Assembly: GCF_017963645.1 (NCBI RefSeq)
Contig: NZ_JAGMWN010000005.1
Location: 1-64,000 of the forward strand
Source of the DNA: Marivibrio halodurans
GTDB taxonomy: Bacteria; Pseudomonadota; Alphaproteobacteria; UBA8366; Aestuariispiraceae
Reading direction: 5' to 3'
Length of the DNA: 64,000 nt
Shown: positions 26,848 to 35,840 of the stretch, in pieces
How the letters are laid out: the number at the start of each line of letters is the position of its first letter
How positions within the stretch are numbered: position 1 is the stretch's first letter
The notes under the pieces: model-generated
What the model was told of the DNA's origin: nothing
Database searches by the model: none
What the model saw: the letters and a program-made list of their open reading frames with translations, nothing else
Translations under genes and position numbers: made by a program

Positions 26848-27189
26848 CTATCCCCGCGCGCGGCGGCGGGAAAGCCTGGCGGCGGGATAGCGGGCCACCT
26901 CCTTGAGCAAGCCCAGCAATCGTTCGATTTCGGGATGCATGCCGCCCTCCGGCGCTCCGGGCGCGAGATGGCCCGCGGCCTCGGCCGGGTCGATCCCCGG
27001 CGGCAAGGCGATCAACCAGGCAAGCAGTACCTCCTCGGCCCGACCGCGCGGGGGAGTCTCCTCCAACAAGGCGCGGCGCAGGCATGCGCTGGGATCGAGA
27101 CGCCGCAGCGCCACTTCCGACAGGCCGAACAGAGACGGCGACAAATGATGATCGAACGAACGCGACGACGGCGCGACGGCATGCGTCAT
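26848..27189 (-). CDS. unknown protein directly behind a cobalamin riboswitch
   Basis: 113 residues, family not recognised. It begins MTHAVAPSSRSFDHHLSPSL and has a middle section RAEEVLLAWLIALPPGIDPAEAA, then HPEIERLLGLLKEVARY and a basic Arg-rich end. No signal peptide, membrane helix or metal motif. A strong GGGAGGAGG ribosome site stands six bases ahead of the ATG, about 45 bases after the riboswitch core. It does not resemble cobalamin synthesis or transport proteins I know. Its control by the riboswitch suggests a role when cobalamin is scarce. Confidence 0.7.
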   Translation of the reverse strand: MTHAVAPSSRSFDHHLSPSLFGLSEVALRRLDPSACLRRALLEETPPRGRAEEVLLAWLIALPPGIDPAEAAGHLAPGAPEGGMHPEIERLLGLLKEVARYPAARLSRRRARG

Positions 27190-27195
27190 GAGCTA

Positions 27196-27226
27196 CCTCC
27201 TCCCGGGACACCCCGCCCGGTCGAAC
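27196..27226 (-). promoter_or_regulatory. hairpin abutting the ribosome site behind the riboswitch
   Basis: On the minus strand CCGGG and CCCGG can pair around an eight-base loop; the second arm touches the GGGAGGAGG ribosome site. This could be the expression platform that hides the ribosome site when cobalamin is bound. Confidence 0.45.
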
Positions 27227-27235
27227 GAATGGGCC

Positions 27236-27456
27236 AACGAGGCGGCAGGTCTCCTGGCTCGCGGGTCAAGGCGCATCCTGCCGGCCTTCCCGGACGCGTC
27301 CCCGGCCTGTTCGGCCCGGTCGGCGCCAGTGGCGCATCATGGCAGGAGGCTCGCCGCTTACAGTTGCGGGGGCAGCTCCGGCATGGTTCCGTTCGGTTTC
27401 CCGACCGGATCGGCACCGGATTCCCTCTTCGTCCCCTTTGCATCGGGGAACCGCCT
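27236..27456 (-). ncRNA. cobalamin riboswitch
   Basis: On the minus strand all the usual landmarks occur in order: GAAGAGGGAATCCGGTG, then GCTGCCCCCGCAACTGTAAG, then CGCCACTG, GGGAAGG, and the B12 box GAGCCAGGAGACCTGCC near its 3' end. Spacing between them is normal for the class. It reads toward the unknown 113-residue gene at 27189 and, behind that, two more genes including a MarR regulator. No cobalamin biosynthesis, transport or B12-independent isoenzyme gene is next to it. Confidence 0.95.
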
Positions 27457-27722
27457 CACGATAGAGCCTAGGATAGGCCCGCGCGCGCCCCTTGCCCAGG
27501 CGAAAGCGACACCCCTCCGCCCGCGCGCGACACCGTCTCCACCAGATCGACACCAGACATCGGTGCGTGAAGCCGTTGAGAAGCGCGACATGGCCGCGCG
27601 CGACGAAGAACCGCGCACGCGTGATTGACCGTGGCACGGCCTTTGCGCGAAACTCCCGCCTTGTTCGAGTTTCGTCTCCGCCGCGCCGTCGGCCGGGACA
27701 TGCGCAGGATCGCCCGGCCCCT

Positions 27723-28148
27723 ATGTTCGACACGCTGAAGAAATCCATCGAGGAGATGCTGGAACGTCACCGCCAGCAGCCATTCCTAGATGCCTGCATG
27801 GCCTCCTGCGCGCTCGTTGCCATGGCCGACGGAAAGGTCTCGCTGTCGGAGCAAAGCCGCATCGACGACGTATTGGAAGCAATCGACCGCCTGAGCCTGT
27901 TCGACGTGCACGAGGCGATCGACCTCTTCAACGCCTATGTCGACGGTATTCGGGAGAACCCGGTGAAGGGGCGGAAAGCCGCGCTCGATACCGTGGAACG
28001 GATGGCCGACGATGCGGAGTCCGGGGAACTTCTGGTCAGGATATGCTTGGCCGTCAGCCAGGCCGACGGCGACTACGCCCGCAGCGAGCGGGATCAGATC
28101 ATCGGCGTCTGTTCCCGCCTCGGCCTCCTCCTCGAGGATTTCGAGTAG
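27723..28148 (+). CDS. TerB-like (tellurite resistance TerB family) protein
   Basis: 141 residues, all helical, with FLDACMASCALVAMADGKVS and LAVSQADGDYARSERDQIIG: two ADG-x-(V/Y) acidic segments characteristic of TerB-domain proteins, which may bind metal. The ATG at 27723 starts MFDTLKKSIEEMLERH; the longer upstream frame crosses the antisense of the cobalamin riboswitch and is not coding. It stands alone without other ter genes. The exact role is unknown; TerB domains occur in stress and membrane-associated systems. Confidence 0.8.
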   Translation: MFDTLKKSIEEMLERHRQQPFLDACMASCALVAMADGKVSLSEQSRIDDVLEAIDRLSLFDVHEAIDLFNAYVDGIRENPVKGRKAALDTVERMADDAESGELLVRICLAVSQADGDYARSERDQIIGVCSRLGLLLEDFE

Positions 28149-28155
28149 GCCCCGT

Positions 28156-28635
28156 TCAACGCGGCTCCCGCGCCGTCCCCGGGATCGGCACACTACGGTG
28201 GACCACCGGGCGCAGGGCCACGTTGGACTGGATCCGCTGCACATGCGGCAACCGCGAAAGATGACGCTGGTGGATGCGCTCGAAATCCCGCATGTCCCGC
28301 ACGACGACGCGCATCAGATAATCCGCCTCCCCCGCCAACAGGAAGCAATCGACCACGCCCGGACAATCGGCCGCGGCCGCCTCGAAGGCGCCGAGCGCGG
28401 CTTCCGTCTGGGAATCCAGCGTGATCTTGACGAAGACACTCGACTGATAGCCGAGGCGGCTCTCATTCAGGATCGCGCTATAGCGCTCGATCACACCATC
28501 CTGCTCCAACCGCTGCAATCGGCGCTGGCAGCTTGAGGCGGAGAGGCCGACCCGTTCCGCCAACTCCGCCAGCGTCATCCGGGCGCCATCTTGAATCGCC
28601 TCGAGGATGCGGATATCAGGAGCATCGAAGTCCAT
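28156..28635 (-). CDS. Lrp/AsnC family regulator, probable regulator of ald
   Basis: 159 residues. N-terminal helix-turn-helix MTLAELAERVGLSASSCQRR followed by RLEQDGVIERYSAILN, then the RAM ligand-binding domain with GVVDCFLLAGEADYLMRVVV. Divergently transcribed from alanine dehydrogenase with 176 bases between, the classic arrangement for AldR-type regulators that sense alanine and switch on ald. The AT-rich intergenic segment around 28640-28690 should contain its binding sites. Effector identity is inferred from neighbourhood. Confidence 0.9.
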   Translation of the reverse strand: MDFDAPDIRILEAIQDGARMTLAELAERVGLSASSCQRRLQRLEQDGVIERYSAILNESRLGYQSSVFVKITLDSQTEAALGAFEAAAADCPGVVDCFLLAGEADYLMRVVVRDMRDFERIHQRHLSRLPHVQRIQSNVALRPVVHRSVPIPGTAREPR

Positions 28636-28811
28636 AATTGCACGATATCCCCATTTTTTGTTCCTTCAACGCAAAATATCGCCAAAAAGAGAGAGTCCGT
28701 CCCACTACTACGCAAGGACATTCCCTACCCGTTCCGGCTATCCTCCCCGAATAATCAGGCGGCGGAGACCGCCTTCTCGCAACAGGCGCTTAAGAAAACG
28801 GGGTGACGGAA

Positions 28812-29936
28812 ATGCTGGTCGGTGTTCCGAAAGAGGTAAAGAATCACGAGTATCGCGTGGGCTTGACGCCGACGAGCGTGCGCGAACTGGTGCATCACGG
28901 CCATCAGGTGATGGTGGAAACCGGCGCAGGCGGCGGCATCGGCGCCGCCGACGCGGAGTACGAAGCGGCGGGCGCGCGCATCGTGCCGGATCAGGACGCC
29001 GTCTTCGCCGACGCGGAAATGGTCGTGAAGGTCAAGGAGCCGCAGCCCTTCGAATGCGAGAAGCTGCGCAAGGGGCAATTGCTCTTCACCTACCTGCATC
29101 TCGCCCCGGACCCCGGGCAGACCGAACTCCTGGTGAAGAGCGGCGCGACCGCCATCGCCTATGAGACCGTGACCGACGAGCGCGGTGGCCTGCCGCTGCT
29201 GGCTCCGATGAGCGAGGTGGCCGGCCGCATGTCCGCCCAGGCCGGCGCCCATTGCCTGGAGAAGGCGCAAGGTGGGCGCGGCGTGCTGATGGGCGGCGTG
29301 CCGGGCGTGCCGCCGGCGAAGGTTCTGGTCATCGGCGGCGGCGTCTCCGGCATGAACGCGGCGCGCATGGCGGTCGGCATGGGGGCGGACGTCACCATCC
29401 TGGAACGCCGCACGGCGCGCCTCGCGCAACTCGACGACCTGTTCCAGGGCCGGGTGCGGACGCTCTACTCCACCGTCGACGCGATCGAGAAGGGCGTGCA
29501 GGAAGCGGATCTTACGATCGGCGCCGTTCTGGTCCCCGGCGCCGCCGCGCCGAAGCTGGTGACCCGCGACATGCTGAAGACCATGCCCGACGGGGCCGTG
29601 GTGGTCGATATCGCCATCGACCAGGGCGGATGCCTGGAGACCTCTCGTCCGACGACGCATGCCGATCCGACCTATGTCGAGGAAGGGGTCGTGCATTACT
29701 GCGTCGCGAACATGCCGGGCGCCGTCGCACGCACCTCGACCTTCGCGCTCAACAACGCGACCCTGCCCTTCACGCTCGCGCTGGCCGACAAGGGCTATCG
29801 TCAGGCGATGGCCGAGGACCGGAATCTGCGCCAGGGACTCAACGTCCATGAGGGAACGGTCACCTATAAGGCCGTCGCCGAAACGCTCGGCTACGACTTC
29901 CAGACAGCGGAAGAGGCCCTCGGCATCTCCTACTAG
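28812..29936 (+). CDS. ald: alanine dehydrogenase
   Basis: 374 residues. Reversible NAD-dependent oxidative deamination of L-alanine to pyruvate and ammonia. It begins [20 protein letters not shown]; catalytic Lys75 lies in [10 protein letters not shown] and His96 in TYLHLAPDP, positions known from bacterial Ald. The NAD site [20 protein letters not shown] is intact and the C-terminal region has [14 protein letters not shown] nine bases upstream is an alternative start. It is divergent from the Lrp-type regulator and followed by a hairpin terminator. Confidence 0.96.
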   Translation: MLVGVPKEVKNHEYRVGLTPTSVRELVHHGHQVMVETGAGGGIGAADAEYEAAGARIVPDQDAVFADAEMVVKVKEPQPFECEKLRKGQLLFTYLHLAPDPGQTELLVKSGATAIAYETVTDERGGLPLLAPMSEVAGRMSAQAGAHCLEKAQGGRGVLMGGVPGVPPAKVLVIGGGVSGMNAARMAVGMGADVTILERRTARLAQLDDLFQGRVRTLYSTVDAIEKGVQEADLTIGAVLVPGAAAPKLVTRDMLKTMPDGAVVVDIAIDQGGCLETSRPTTHADPTYVEEGVVHYCVANMPGAVARTSTFALNNATLPFTLALADKGYRQAMAEDRNLRQGLNVHEGTVTYKAVAETLGYDFQTAEEALGISY

Positions 29937-29960
29937 GCGACACGGACCTTATCGTTCCAT

Positions 29961-29990
29961 GAAGCCCCGGCGCGCGCGTCGGGGCTTCTT
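29961..29990 (+). terminator. terminator of ald
   Basis: GAAGCCCC and GGGGCTTC form an 8-bp stem, extended by pairing CG-rich loop bases, followed by TT. It stands 25 bases after the ald stop codon. Confidence 0.7.
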
Positions 29991-30346
29991 CATGCGTGAT
30001 CCGGGAGAAACCGATGCCGAAAAACGACGGCGGCGCGCGTGCCGGCCCTTGCGAACCGTCAGACGGGTAGGCCCCTGGGAAAAGCCGTCCCCATTTCGCG
30101 CGCCGCCGCCTTGCGGGCCGGACGGTAAACAGGAGGGAAAACCGTCCGCTGCGGATAAACCGATGATAGGGACATGATTTCGAATTGTTAAGCTTAAAGT
30201 TGAGGGCTCGGCGAAAAAAATGCGACCCTGCCGTGCGTGCGCGCTGAGAATCCGCGCACTACGGGTCTTACTCCGCCATTTCCCCGGTGCCGTTTCGCCA
30301 GTACCATTTCGCCAGTGTGGAAAAGGAGGTCCGGGCGATGGGAAGA
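29991..30346. other. intergenic region between ald and pncB ends
   Basis: A gene-free stretch between two converging genes. It includes an AT-rich patch near 30175-30225 and the triple 14-bp repeat at 30276-30317. Frames up to 100 codons exist but show no family features. Confidence 0.4.
30276..30317. repeat. three tandem 14-bp units
   Basis: Units CCATTTCCCCGGTG, CCGTTTCGCCAGTA and CCATTTCGCCAGTG follow each other without gaps. The period is not a multiple of three and the site is non-coding, just downstream of pncB. Probably a small variable-number repeat. Confidence 0.65.
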
Positions 30347-31657
30347 CTACCCACGCCCGCGCGCGATTGGATTCGGCGGGGCGTCGCTGCCGCTGGCCTT
30401 GCCGGAGACGGCACCAGCGGTCGGCCCGCCATAGCCGGCGCCGATCGCCGCCCGGGCCCGTCGCTCCGATGGGTCGGCGTCCTCCTCCTCGGTCGGTCGG
30501 CGCAGCAGGAACTCCCGCCCGACCTTGACGCGCGACTCACCGTCATAGGCGACGATATCCGCGGTCGCATAGGTCTCCGACCAGCGGTCCGGCAGGTAGG
30601 AACCCGACCCGATCACGTCGATCGGCGTGTCGGCGAGCGCCATCGTCTTGCATTTTTCCGGGTTGAAGCCAGAGGACGCGACGATCTTCACCTTGTCGAA
30701 TCCGGCGCTGTTCAGCCGCTCCCGCATATGCCAGATCGCGGCCGCGGAGACGCCGGCGCCGATCAGGTGGCGTAGTTCGTTCTCTGTCCGGTAGCCGCGA
30801 ATCGCGCGGGGCGCGTTGCGGTCGAGCACGGCATAGGAAGCCGCCGGGTCCAACCCCTCGCAGAACCGCCCGCCCGGCGTATCCAATCGCACGGAGAGCT
30901 TGCCCTCCGCCGCAAGGTCGCGGAACCGTTCGCAAACCGCCAACGCGTCCGTCACCTCCTGCCCGAAATAATCGACCAGAACGACCAGGTTGGTATCGGG
31001 ATGCGCTTCATGGAACATCTCCGCCGCGCGCACGGTGGAGTTGGCATAGCCGATCAGGGCGTGCGGCATGGTACCCAGCCCCTCGTCGCGTCCGAAATAA
31101 TGGGCGGTCGCATCCGTCGCGTTGCCGACGAAGCCGACGGCGCCGGATTTGCGCTTCGCCCGGTCCGAGCCGACGGAAGCGGCATAGGCCATCAGTTCCG
31201 CCATCTCCGCGCCGGCGCAATGGCGCGCATCCATCGCCAGGAAGGCGACCCGCGGCAGTTCCTGGCACATGGTGAAGGCGTTATAGGCGGCGACGGAGGC
31301 CGGGCCGATCTTCTGCAGCAGCAGCGTCTCCAGATCGACCAGATGCCGGAAGGAGCCGGTGATATAGAGGATCGGCTCGCCCGCGCCGACCCAGCGCCCC
31401 TCGGCATAGTTCAAGTCGATCCGGAAGGCGGTGCCGCGACGCTTCGCCATCGCCTCCAGCCATTCGATCGCCAGGCGCGGCGCGGAGACCACCGGCCGGC
31501 GCATGAAGACCGCGTAGGTGACCTCGCAATCGCCGAACGTCTCGATCGTGGTTTTCGTCCGGTTGAAATAGGCATCGGTCCAACGCCGCACCTCCGCGTC
31601 GTCGCGGCCGGTGAGCGCCCCGCCGACGCCCGTGCTGTCCCGCCGATCGCTGCTCAT
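30347..31657 (-). CDS. pncB: nicotinate phosphoribosyltransferase
   Basis: 436 residues. NAD salvage: nicotinate plus PRPP to nicotinate mononucleotide. The N-terminus has WTDAYFNRTKTTIETFGD, with the Y-F-x-R-T-K segment of the family; further on are VRLDTPGGRFCEGLDPA, VKIVASSGFNPEKC and the phosphate-binding IDVIGSGSYLPD. The C-terminal 35 residues are Ala/Gly/Arg-rich, beyond the fold. The ATG at 31657 was preferred; one at 31702 would add 15 residues. It follows the DAHP synthase gene by 76 bases on the same strand. Confidence 0.9.
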   Translation of the reverse strand: MSSDRRDSTGVGGALTGRDDAEVRRWTDAYFNRTKTTIETFGDCEVTYAVFMRRPVVSAPRLAIEWLEAMAKRRGTAFRIDLNYAEGRWVGAGEPILYITGSFRHLVDLETLLLQKIGPASVAAYNAFTMCQELPRVAFLAMDARHCAGAEMAELMAYAASVGSDRAKRKSGAVGFVGNATDATAHYFGRDEGLGTMPHALIGYANSTVRAAEMFHEAHPDTNLVVLVDYFGQEVTDALAVCERFRDLAAEGKLSVRLDTPGGRFCEGLDPAASYAVLDRNAPRAIRGYRTENELRHLIGAGVSAAAIWHMRERLNSAGFDKVKIVASSGFNPEKCKTMALADTPIDVIGSGSYLPDRWSETYATADIVAYDGESRVKVGREFLLRRPTEEEDADPSERRARAAIGAGYGGPTAGAVSGKASGSDAPPNPIARGRG

Positions 31658-31733
31658 CGCCTCATCCCCACAAGACGCCGTGGCCCGCCGGCCATCGGTC
31701 ATACCCTTTTTCCAGGAACCGAACGAACGACCG

Positions 31734-33116
31734 TCAGGACGCCGCCGCGAGGCTCTGGGCCAGCGCGGCCCGCTCGGTCTTGAGTTGCTCGGCGATCAGA
31801 AAAGCGAGTTCCAACGCCTGCGGCCCGTTGAGACGCGGATCGCAATGGGTGTGATACCGCGCGGAGAGCCCGTCGTCCGTGATCGCCTGCGCGCCACCCA
31901 GACATTCGGTGACATCGCGGCCGGTCATCTCGAAATGAACGCCGCCGGCATAGGTGCCCTCGGCCGCGTGCACATCGAAGAAGGACCGGACCTCCGCCAG
32001 GATGCGGTCGAAGGGACGGGTCTTGTAGCCGCTCTCCGCCTTGATCGTGTTGCCATGCATCGGGTCGGAGGACCAGACGACCTTCCGGCCCTCGCGCTCC
32101 ACGGCGCGGATCAGGGCCGGCAGATGCTTCTCCACCTTGTCGTGGCCCATGCGGGTGATCAACGTCAGGCGCCCCGGCTCGTTCCTGGGATTGAGGATAT
32201 CGATCATGCGCAGCAGATCGTCGGGATCGAGCGAGGGGCCGCACTTCATCCCGACCGGATTCTCGACGCCCCGCAGGAACTCCACATGCGCGCTGTCCGG
32301 CTCGCGCGTGCGATCGCCGATCCAGAGCATATGGGCCGAGCAATCGTACCATTTGTTCGTGATGCTGTCCTGCCGGGTCAGCGCCTGCTCGTACCACAGC
32401 AGCAGCGCCTCATGGCTGGTGTAGAAGTCCGTCTCCTGGATCTGCGGCACCCGGTCGGCCGTGAGGCCACAGGCCGACATGAAGCTCAGACATTCGGTCA
32501 GGCGATCGGCCAGTTCCCGGTACCGCTCGCCCGCCGGGCTGTTGGAAACGAAATCCTGCGTCCATTGATGCACCTGATGCAGGTCGGCGAAACCGCCCTG
32601 GGCGAAGGCGCGCAGCAGGTTCAGCGTCGAGGACGCCTGATTATAGGCACGCACCATGCGCTCCGGATCGGGGCGGCGGGCGCCTTCCTCGAAATCGATG
32701 CCATTGACGATGTCGCCGCGGTAGCTCGGCAGTTCGACGCCGTCCTGCGTCTCCGTCGGCGCGGAGCGGGGCTTGGCGAACTGCCCCGCCAGACGGCCTA
32801 CCTTCACCACCGGACAGGCCGCGCCGAAAGTCAGCACGACCGCCATCTGCAGCATCACCTTGAAGGTATCGCGGATGTTGTTGGCGCTGAACTCGGCGAA
32901 GCTTTCCGCGCAATCGCCCCCTTGCAGCAGAAAAGCGCGGCCCTCCGCGACCTCGCCCAGGGACTTCTTCAGCTTGCGCGCCTCGCCCGCGAAGACCAGC
33001 GGCGGATAGGCGGCGAGCTGCTGCTCGACCGCTTCCAACTGCGCCTGATCCGCATAGTCCGGGACCTGCTTGATCGGCTTTTCGCGCCAGCTTCGCGGAG
33101 TCCAATTGCCCGCCAT
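31734..33116 (-). CDS. aroF: 3-deoxy-7-phosphoheptulonate synthase, class II
   Basis: 460 residues. First step of the shikimate pathway, condensing PEP and erythrose 4-phosphate. It is the plant/actinobacterial class II form: it starts [18 protein letters not shown] and contains [38 protein letters not shown]-type segments and [14 protein letters not shown], then [10 protein letters not shown] and the C-terminal [19 protein letters not shown]. Metal ligands (Cys in GGDCAE, His in DPMHGN, Glu in HFEMTG) are present. The ATG at 33116 gives the usual N-terminus; one at 33146 adds ten residues. The numbered symbol is a convention for this class. Confidence 0.93.
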   Translation of the reverse strand: MAGNWTPRSWREKPIKQVPDYADQAQLEAVEQQLAAYPPLVFAGEARKLKKSLGEVAEGRAFLLQGGDCAESFAEFSANNIRDTFKVMLQMAVVLTFGAACPVVKVGRLAGQFAKPRSAPTETQDGVELPSYRGDIVNGIDFEEGARRPDPERMVRAYNQASSTLNLLRAFAQGGFADLHQVHQWTQDFVSNSPAGERYRELADRLTECLSFMSACGLTADRVPQIQETDFYTSHEALLLWYEQALTRQDSITNKWYDCSAHMLWIGDRTREPDSAHVEFLRGVENPVGMKCGPSLDPDDLLRMIDILNPRNEPGRLTLITRMGHDKVEKHLPALIRAVEREGRKVVWSSDPMHGNTIKAESGYKTRPFDRILAEVRSFFDVHAAEGTYAGGVHFEMTGRDVTECLGGAQAITDDGLSARYHTHCDPRLNGPQALELAFLIAEQLKTERAALAQSLAAAS

Positions 33117-33253
33117 AACGTCCGTTCCTTCAAAAACCCGCGTCATCGCTTGTTGGTTTGCGCCGCGCCTTCATGAATCACGGCGAAGGCGCACATATAA
33201 GCGCCTCCCCGTCACTTTTCCACAGCGGACCCGGGATTGAAAGACCGGCGGCG

Positions 33254-34159
33254 TCACGCCCGCGCGGACAGATCCTTCTCGAACCAGTGGTGGGCATAGG
33301 GTTCGTCGCTGAAAGCCGGGACCTCTCGATATCCGCTGGCGCGATAAAGCGCCTGAGCTTCGCGCAACGCGCCGTTGGTTTCGAGCCGGAGCGTGTCGAG
33401 CCCAAACTCATCCACCGCCGCCTCCTCGATCGCCGCCAACAGGCGCCGGGCGACGCCCAGGCCGCGCACGTCCGGCGCGACCCACATGCGCTTCACCTCG
33501 CCCCCCCCTTCGCGGCCCGCCTTCAACCCGCCGCAACCGACCGCCCGGCCATCCAGCCGGGCCAGGAGGAAAAGGCCACGCGGCGGGCGCATCTCCGCCG
33601 CCGCGGCGGAAATGCTGCGCGCCGGATCGAATCCGGCCTCGAATCGCGTCGACAGCTCCTCCACATAGCGGGCGAGGCATGCGCGCGCCTCCTCCGCCTC
33701 GGGATCGACCGGCGCGACCGCCACCGACGCGGCGGTCAACAGCCGCTCGACCTCCGCCATGGCGCGGACCAACCGCTCCCGGCGGCGCGGATCGACCGCC
33801 ATCAGCAGGTCGCGCGCGAAACCGTCCGACAATTCGTCGAGCGTGCGCCACTCGCGCGCGCCCGCCTCCGTCAGCGTCGCGCGCCGGACCCGGCGGTCCG
33901 CCGGATCGGGGGCAAGCACGATCAGCCCCTCCCGTCCCAGCGATCGAAGCAGCCGGCTCATATAGCCGGAATCGAGACCGAGCCGCGCGCGCAGTTCCGC
34001 GACGCGCACGCCCTCCCCCGGCCCGATTTCGAACAGCACCCGGCATTCCGCCAACGGGCGCCCCCGCCCAAGGAAGGAGCTTTCCAACGCCCCCACCCGC
34101 CGCGTGACGACCCGATTGAAAGCCCGAACGCTTTCGATATCCGTTTCGGCGACATTCAT
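33254..34159 (-). CDS. MarR-GNAT fusion protein (regulator and N-acetyltransferase)
   Basis: 301 residues in two domains. Residues 1-145 are a MarR helix-turn-helix (SVRAFNRVVTRRVGALESSF, GVRVAELRARLGLDSGYMSR, LLRSLGREGLIV, wing DRRVRRATLTEAG). Residues 155-300 are a GNAT acetyltransferase with MWVAPDVRGLGVARRLLAAI, the acetyl-CoA loop, and YRASGYREVPAFSDEPYAHH. Such fusions are widespread but few have been studied. A perfect 10-bp inverted repeat overlaps the start codon, indicating tight autoregulation and an mRNA with almost no leader. Confidence 0.92.
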   Translation of the reverse strand: MNVAETDIESVRAFNRVVTRRVGALESSFLGRGRPLAECRVLFEIGPGEGVRVAELRARLGLDSGYMSRLLRSLGREGLIVLAPDPADRRVRRATLTEAGAREWRTLDELSDGFARDLLMAVDPRRRERLVRAMAEVERLLTAASVAVAPVDPEAEEARACLARYVEELSTRFEAGFDPARSISAAAAEMRPPRGLFLLARLDGRAVGCGGLKAGREGGGEVKRMWVAPDVRGLGVARRLLAAIEEAAVDEFGLDTLRLETNGALREAQALYRASGYREVPAFSDEPYAHHWFEKDLSARA

Positions 34160-34181
34160 TATCTGACTTTAGTCAGATAAT
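34158..34181. promoter_or_regulatory. perfect palindrome over the start of the MarR-GNAT gene
   Basis: ATTATCTGAC and GTCAGATAAT separated by TTTA, perfectly complementary. The first bases are part of the ATG at 34159. It is the likely binding site of the encoded MarR domain and could also affect the rightward 2OG oxygenase gene. Confidence 0.85.
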
Positions 34182-34306
34182 TGTCCGGAAGGCAATATCC
34201 TAAAAACCCGATCCGACCGGGGTCCAAGCAACCAAGGCCCGCACTTTCCAGCTACTCACCGTGCAAAAATGAGCCTATAGAACGAACCGAAGAACGTTGC
34301 GGGCAA

Positions 34307-34924
34307 ATGCGGGCGCATCGAATGTCTCCCATAAAATCGGACTCTCAGTTTCCCCCCGGTCCGGGCAGAGGGAAACCTCCACGCCATTGGGTCGTCATCA
34401 AGGACGCCTTCTCCCAAGGTGAATGCGAACGACTCGGCACGGCATTCTCGGCCATGAACGCTCGAAAGGGTGGCTTGGTCGCCGGAAGGTTCGATACGGA
34501 GGTACGCCAGTCGTCCCTCGTGTGGCTTCCGGACGGGGAAGAGTTCGAGTGGGTCGCGCAACGCATGGCGCGCTTGGTGGGCGACGCGAACCGGGACCGC
34601 TTCCGTTTCGTGCTCGACGGGTTCGAGGAGCGCACGCAACTCGCATCCTACGGCCCCGGTCACTACTACAATTGGCATATCGATCGTGGCCGCGGCGCCG
34701 TCGCGGGCCGCCGGAAGCTAACCCTATCCGTGCAACTGACCGATCCGGCCGGTTATCTGGGTGGGGAGCTTGAACTGAACGCCGACGGCCATCCCTTTCA
34801 GGCACCAAGGGATCAAGGGACGATGGTGGTATTCGCGGCCCATACGATCCACCGCGTGGCCCCGGTGATATCCGGCAACCGACTTTCCCTGGTGGCCTGG
34901 GTACACGGCCCGGACTTCGTGTGA
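34307..34924 (+). CDS. 2OG-Fe(II) oxygenase
   Basis: 205 residues. Double-stranded beta-helix dioxygenase: iron ligands His and Asp in YYNWHIDRGRG, the second His in AHTIHRVAPV, and 2-oxoglutarate-binding Arg in SGNRLSLVAWV. The gap between them is normal for prolyl 4-hydroxylase-like/PKHD-type proteins, and KLTLSVQLTDPAGYLGGELEL is typical of PiuC-like enzymes. The substrate is unknown. The start is uncertain: ATGs at 34307 and 34322 both lack good ribosome sites. It diverges from the MarR-GNAT gene, whose operator lies 126 bases upstream, so the two may be linked. Confidence 0.85.
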   Translation: MRAHRMSPIKSDSQFPPGPGRGKPPRHWVVIKDAFSQGECERLGTAFSAMNARKGGLVAGRFDTEVRQSSLVWLPDGEEFEWVAQRMARLVGDANRDRFRFVLDGFEERTQLASYGPGHYYNWHIDRGRGAVAGRRKLTLSVQLTDPAGYLGGELELNADGHPFQAPRDQGTMVVFAAHTIHRVAPVISGNRLSLVAWVHGPDFV

Positions 34925-35062
34925 CCCGGTTCTTCCTGGTCGCCCGATGCACGCATGACGGATATGACGGTTCACGCCGTATAGCTTGGGGTCAAAAGCG
35001 CACACGACCTCCGTTCGGACTTTACGCCCCCCCCCCGATCAAGGCGCGCCCCGGCCCTCCGC

Positions 35063-35833
35063 CTACGGCGCGAGGGGGCGGGCGTAGAGGATCATCGGAG
35101 CTCCGTCGCGGCGGTGGAAATCAACGCCCAGATACCCCTTGGCGATCAGCGCCTGTTGCGCGGCCTTGTCCATCGCCGGCACGGCGACGGGGGCGATATT
35201 GGGGTCGAAATGGACCGGGCGGCTGACATCCTTGTGGAACAGGCAGCGCAGCTTCCGCCCGCGCGGGGTCGGGTGCATCTCCGCCACCGCGCGAACCAAC
35301 ATGCCGCTGCGCGCCATGTTATGGCCGGAGACGGTATTGCGCGGGCTGGCGTTCGCCAGGAAATGCCGGCAGCCGCGCGCCAGCGCGTGATCCATCCGAA
35401 CTCGGATCAACAGCCGTTGCAGCGCGTGCCCGCGCAGATCGGGCGGCACATAGACACCGTCGATATGGGCGACCAGCCGGCGTTCCTCCGCCGGCACGGC
35501 CGAACTGCCCGGCGGCAGGAAGTCGGCGAAATTGCCGAGCCGCGCACGCGGCAGGCCCAGCATGCAATAGCCGGCAAGCGCGCCGTCGATGAAGAGACCG
35601 AAGATCGCCCCCTCGCCGTCGAGGAAAAGCTCGATCTCCTCGCGCGGATGGGGATGGAACAGGTCCCAATCCTCTTCCGCGATGCCGGCGGCGGCGGCCT
35701 GCTGGGCGGTGGCGAGCGCATCCAGATCCTCCGCCCCGATGACGCGCACGACGAAATCGGTCTCCCGTCCGCCGATATCGACCCGCCCGCTGGCATGCAG
35801 CGGCGGCTCCTCTTTACGTACCGCTAGGTTCAT
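35063..35833 (-). CDS. GNAT-like N-acetyltransferase
   Basis: 256 residues. A GNAT core is visible: DFVVRVIGAEDLDALATAQQ at the start, EIELFLDGEGAIFGLFIDGA, then VYVPPDLRGHALQRLLIRVR, which is the acetyl-CoA-binding region, and HFLANASPRNTVSGHNM. The C-terminal 80 residues (LRCLFHKDVSRPVHFDPNIA onward) are beyond the minimal fold. The ATG at 35833 follows GAGGGG; an earlier ATG at 35854 overlaps the upstream gene. It is seven bases downstream of the substrate-binding protein gene and probably co-transcribed. Substrate unknown. Confidence 0.7.
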   Translation of the reverse strand: MNLAVRKEEPPLHASGRVDIGGRETDFVVRVIGAEDLDALATAQQAAAAGIAEEDWDLFHPHPREEIELFLDGEGAIFGLFIDGALAGYCMLGLPRARLGNFADFLPPGSSAVPAEERRLVAHIDGVYVPPDLRGHALQRLLIRVRMDHALARGCRHFLANASPRNTVSGHNMARSGMLVRAVAEMHPTPRGRKLRCLFHKDVSRPVHFDPNIAPVAVPAMDKAAQQALIAKGYLGVDFHRRDGAPMILYARPLAP

Positions 35834-35840
35834 CTTCCCC

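Noticed and set aside
27492-27722. N-terminal extension of the TerB-like frame
   Set aside because: Low-complexity Arg/Pro sequence with no ribosome site; the TerB fold starts at 27723.
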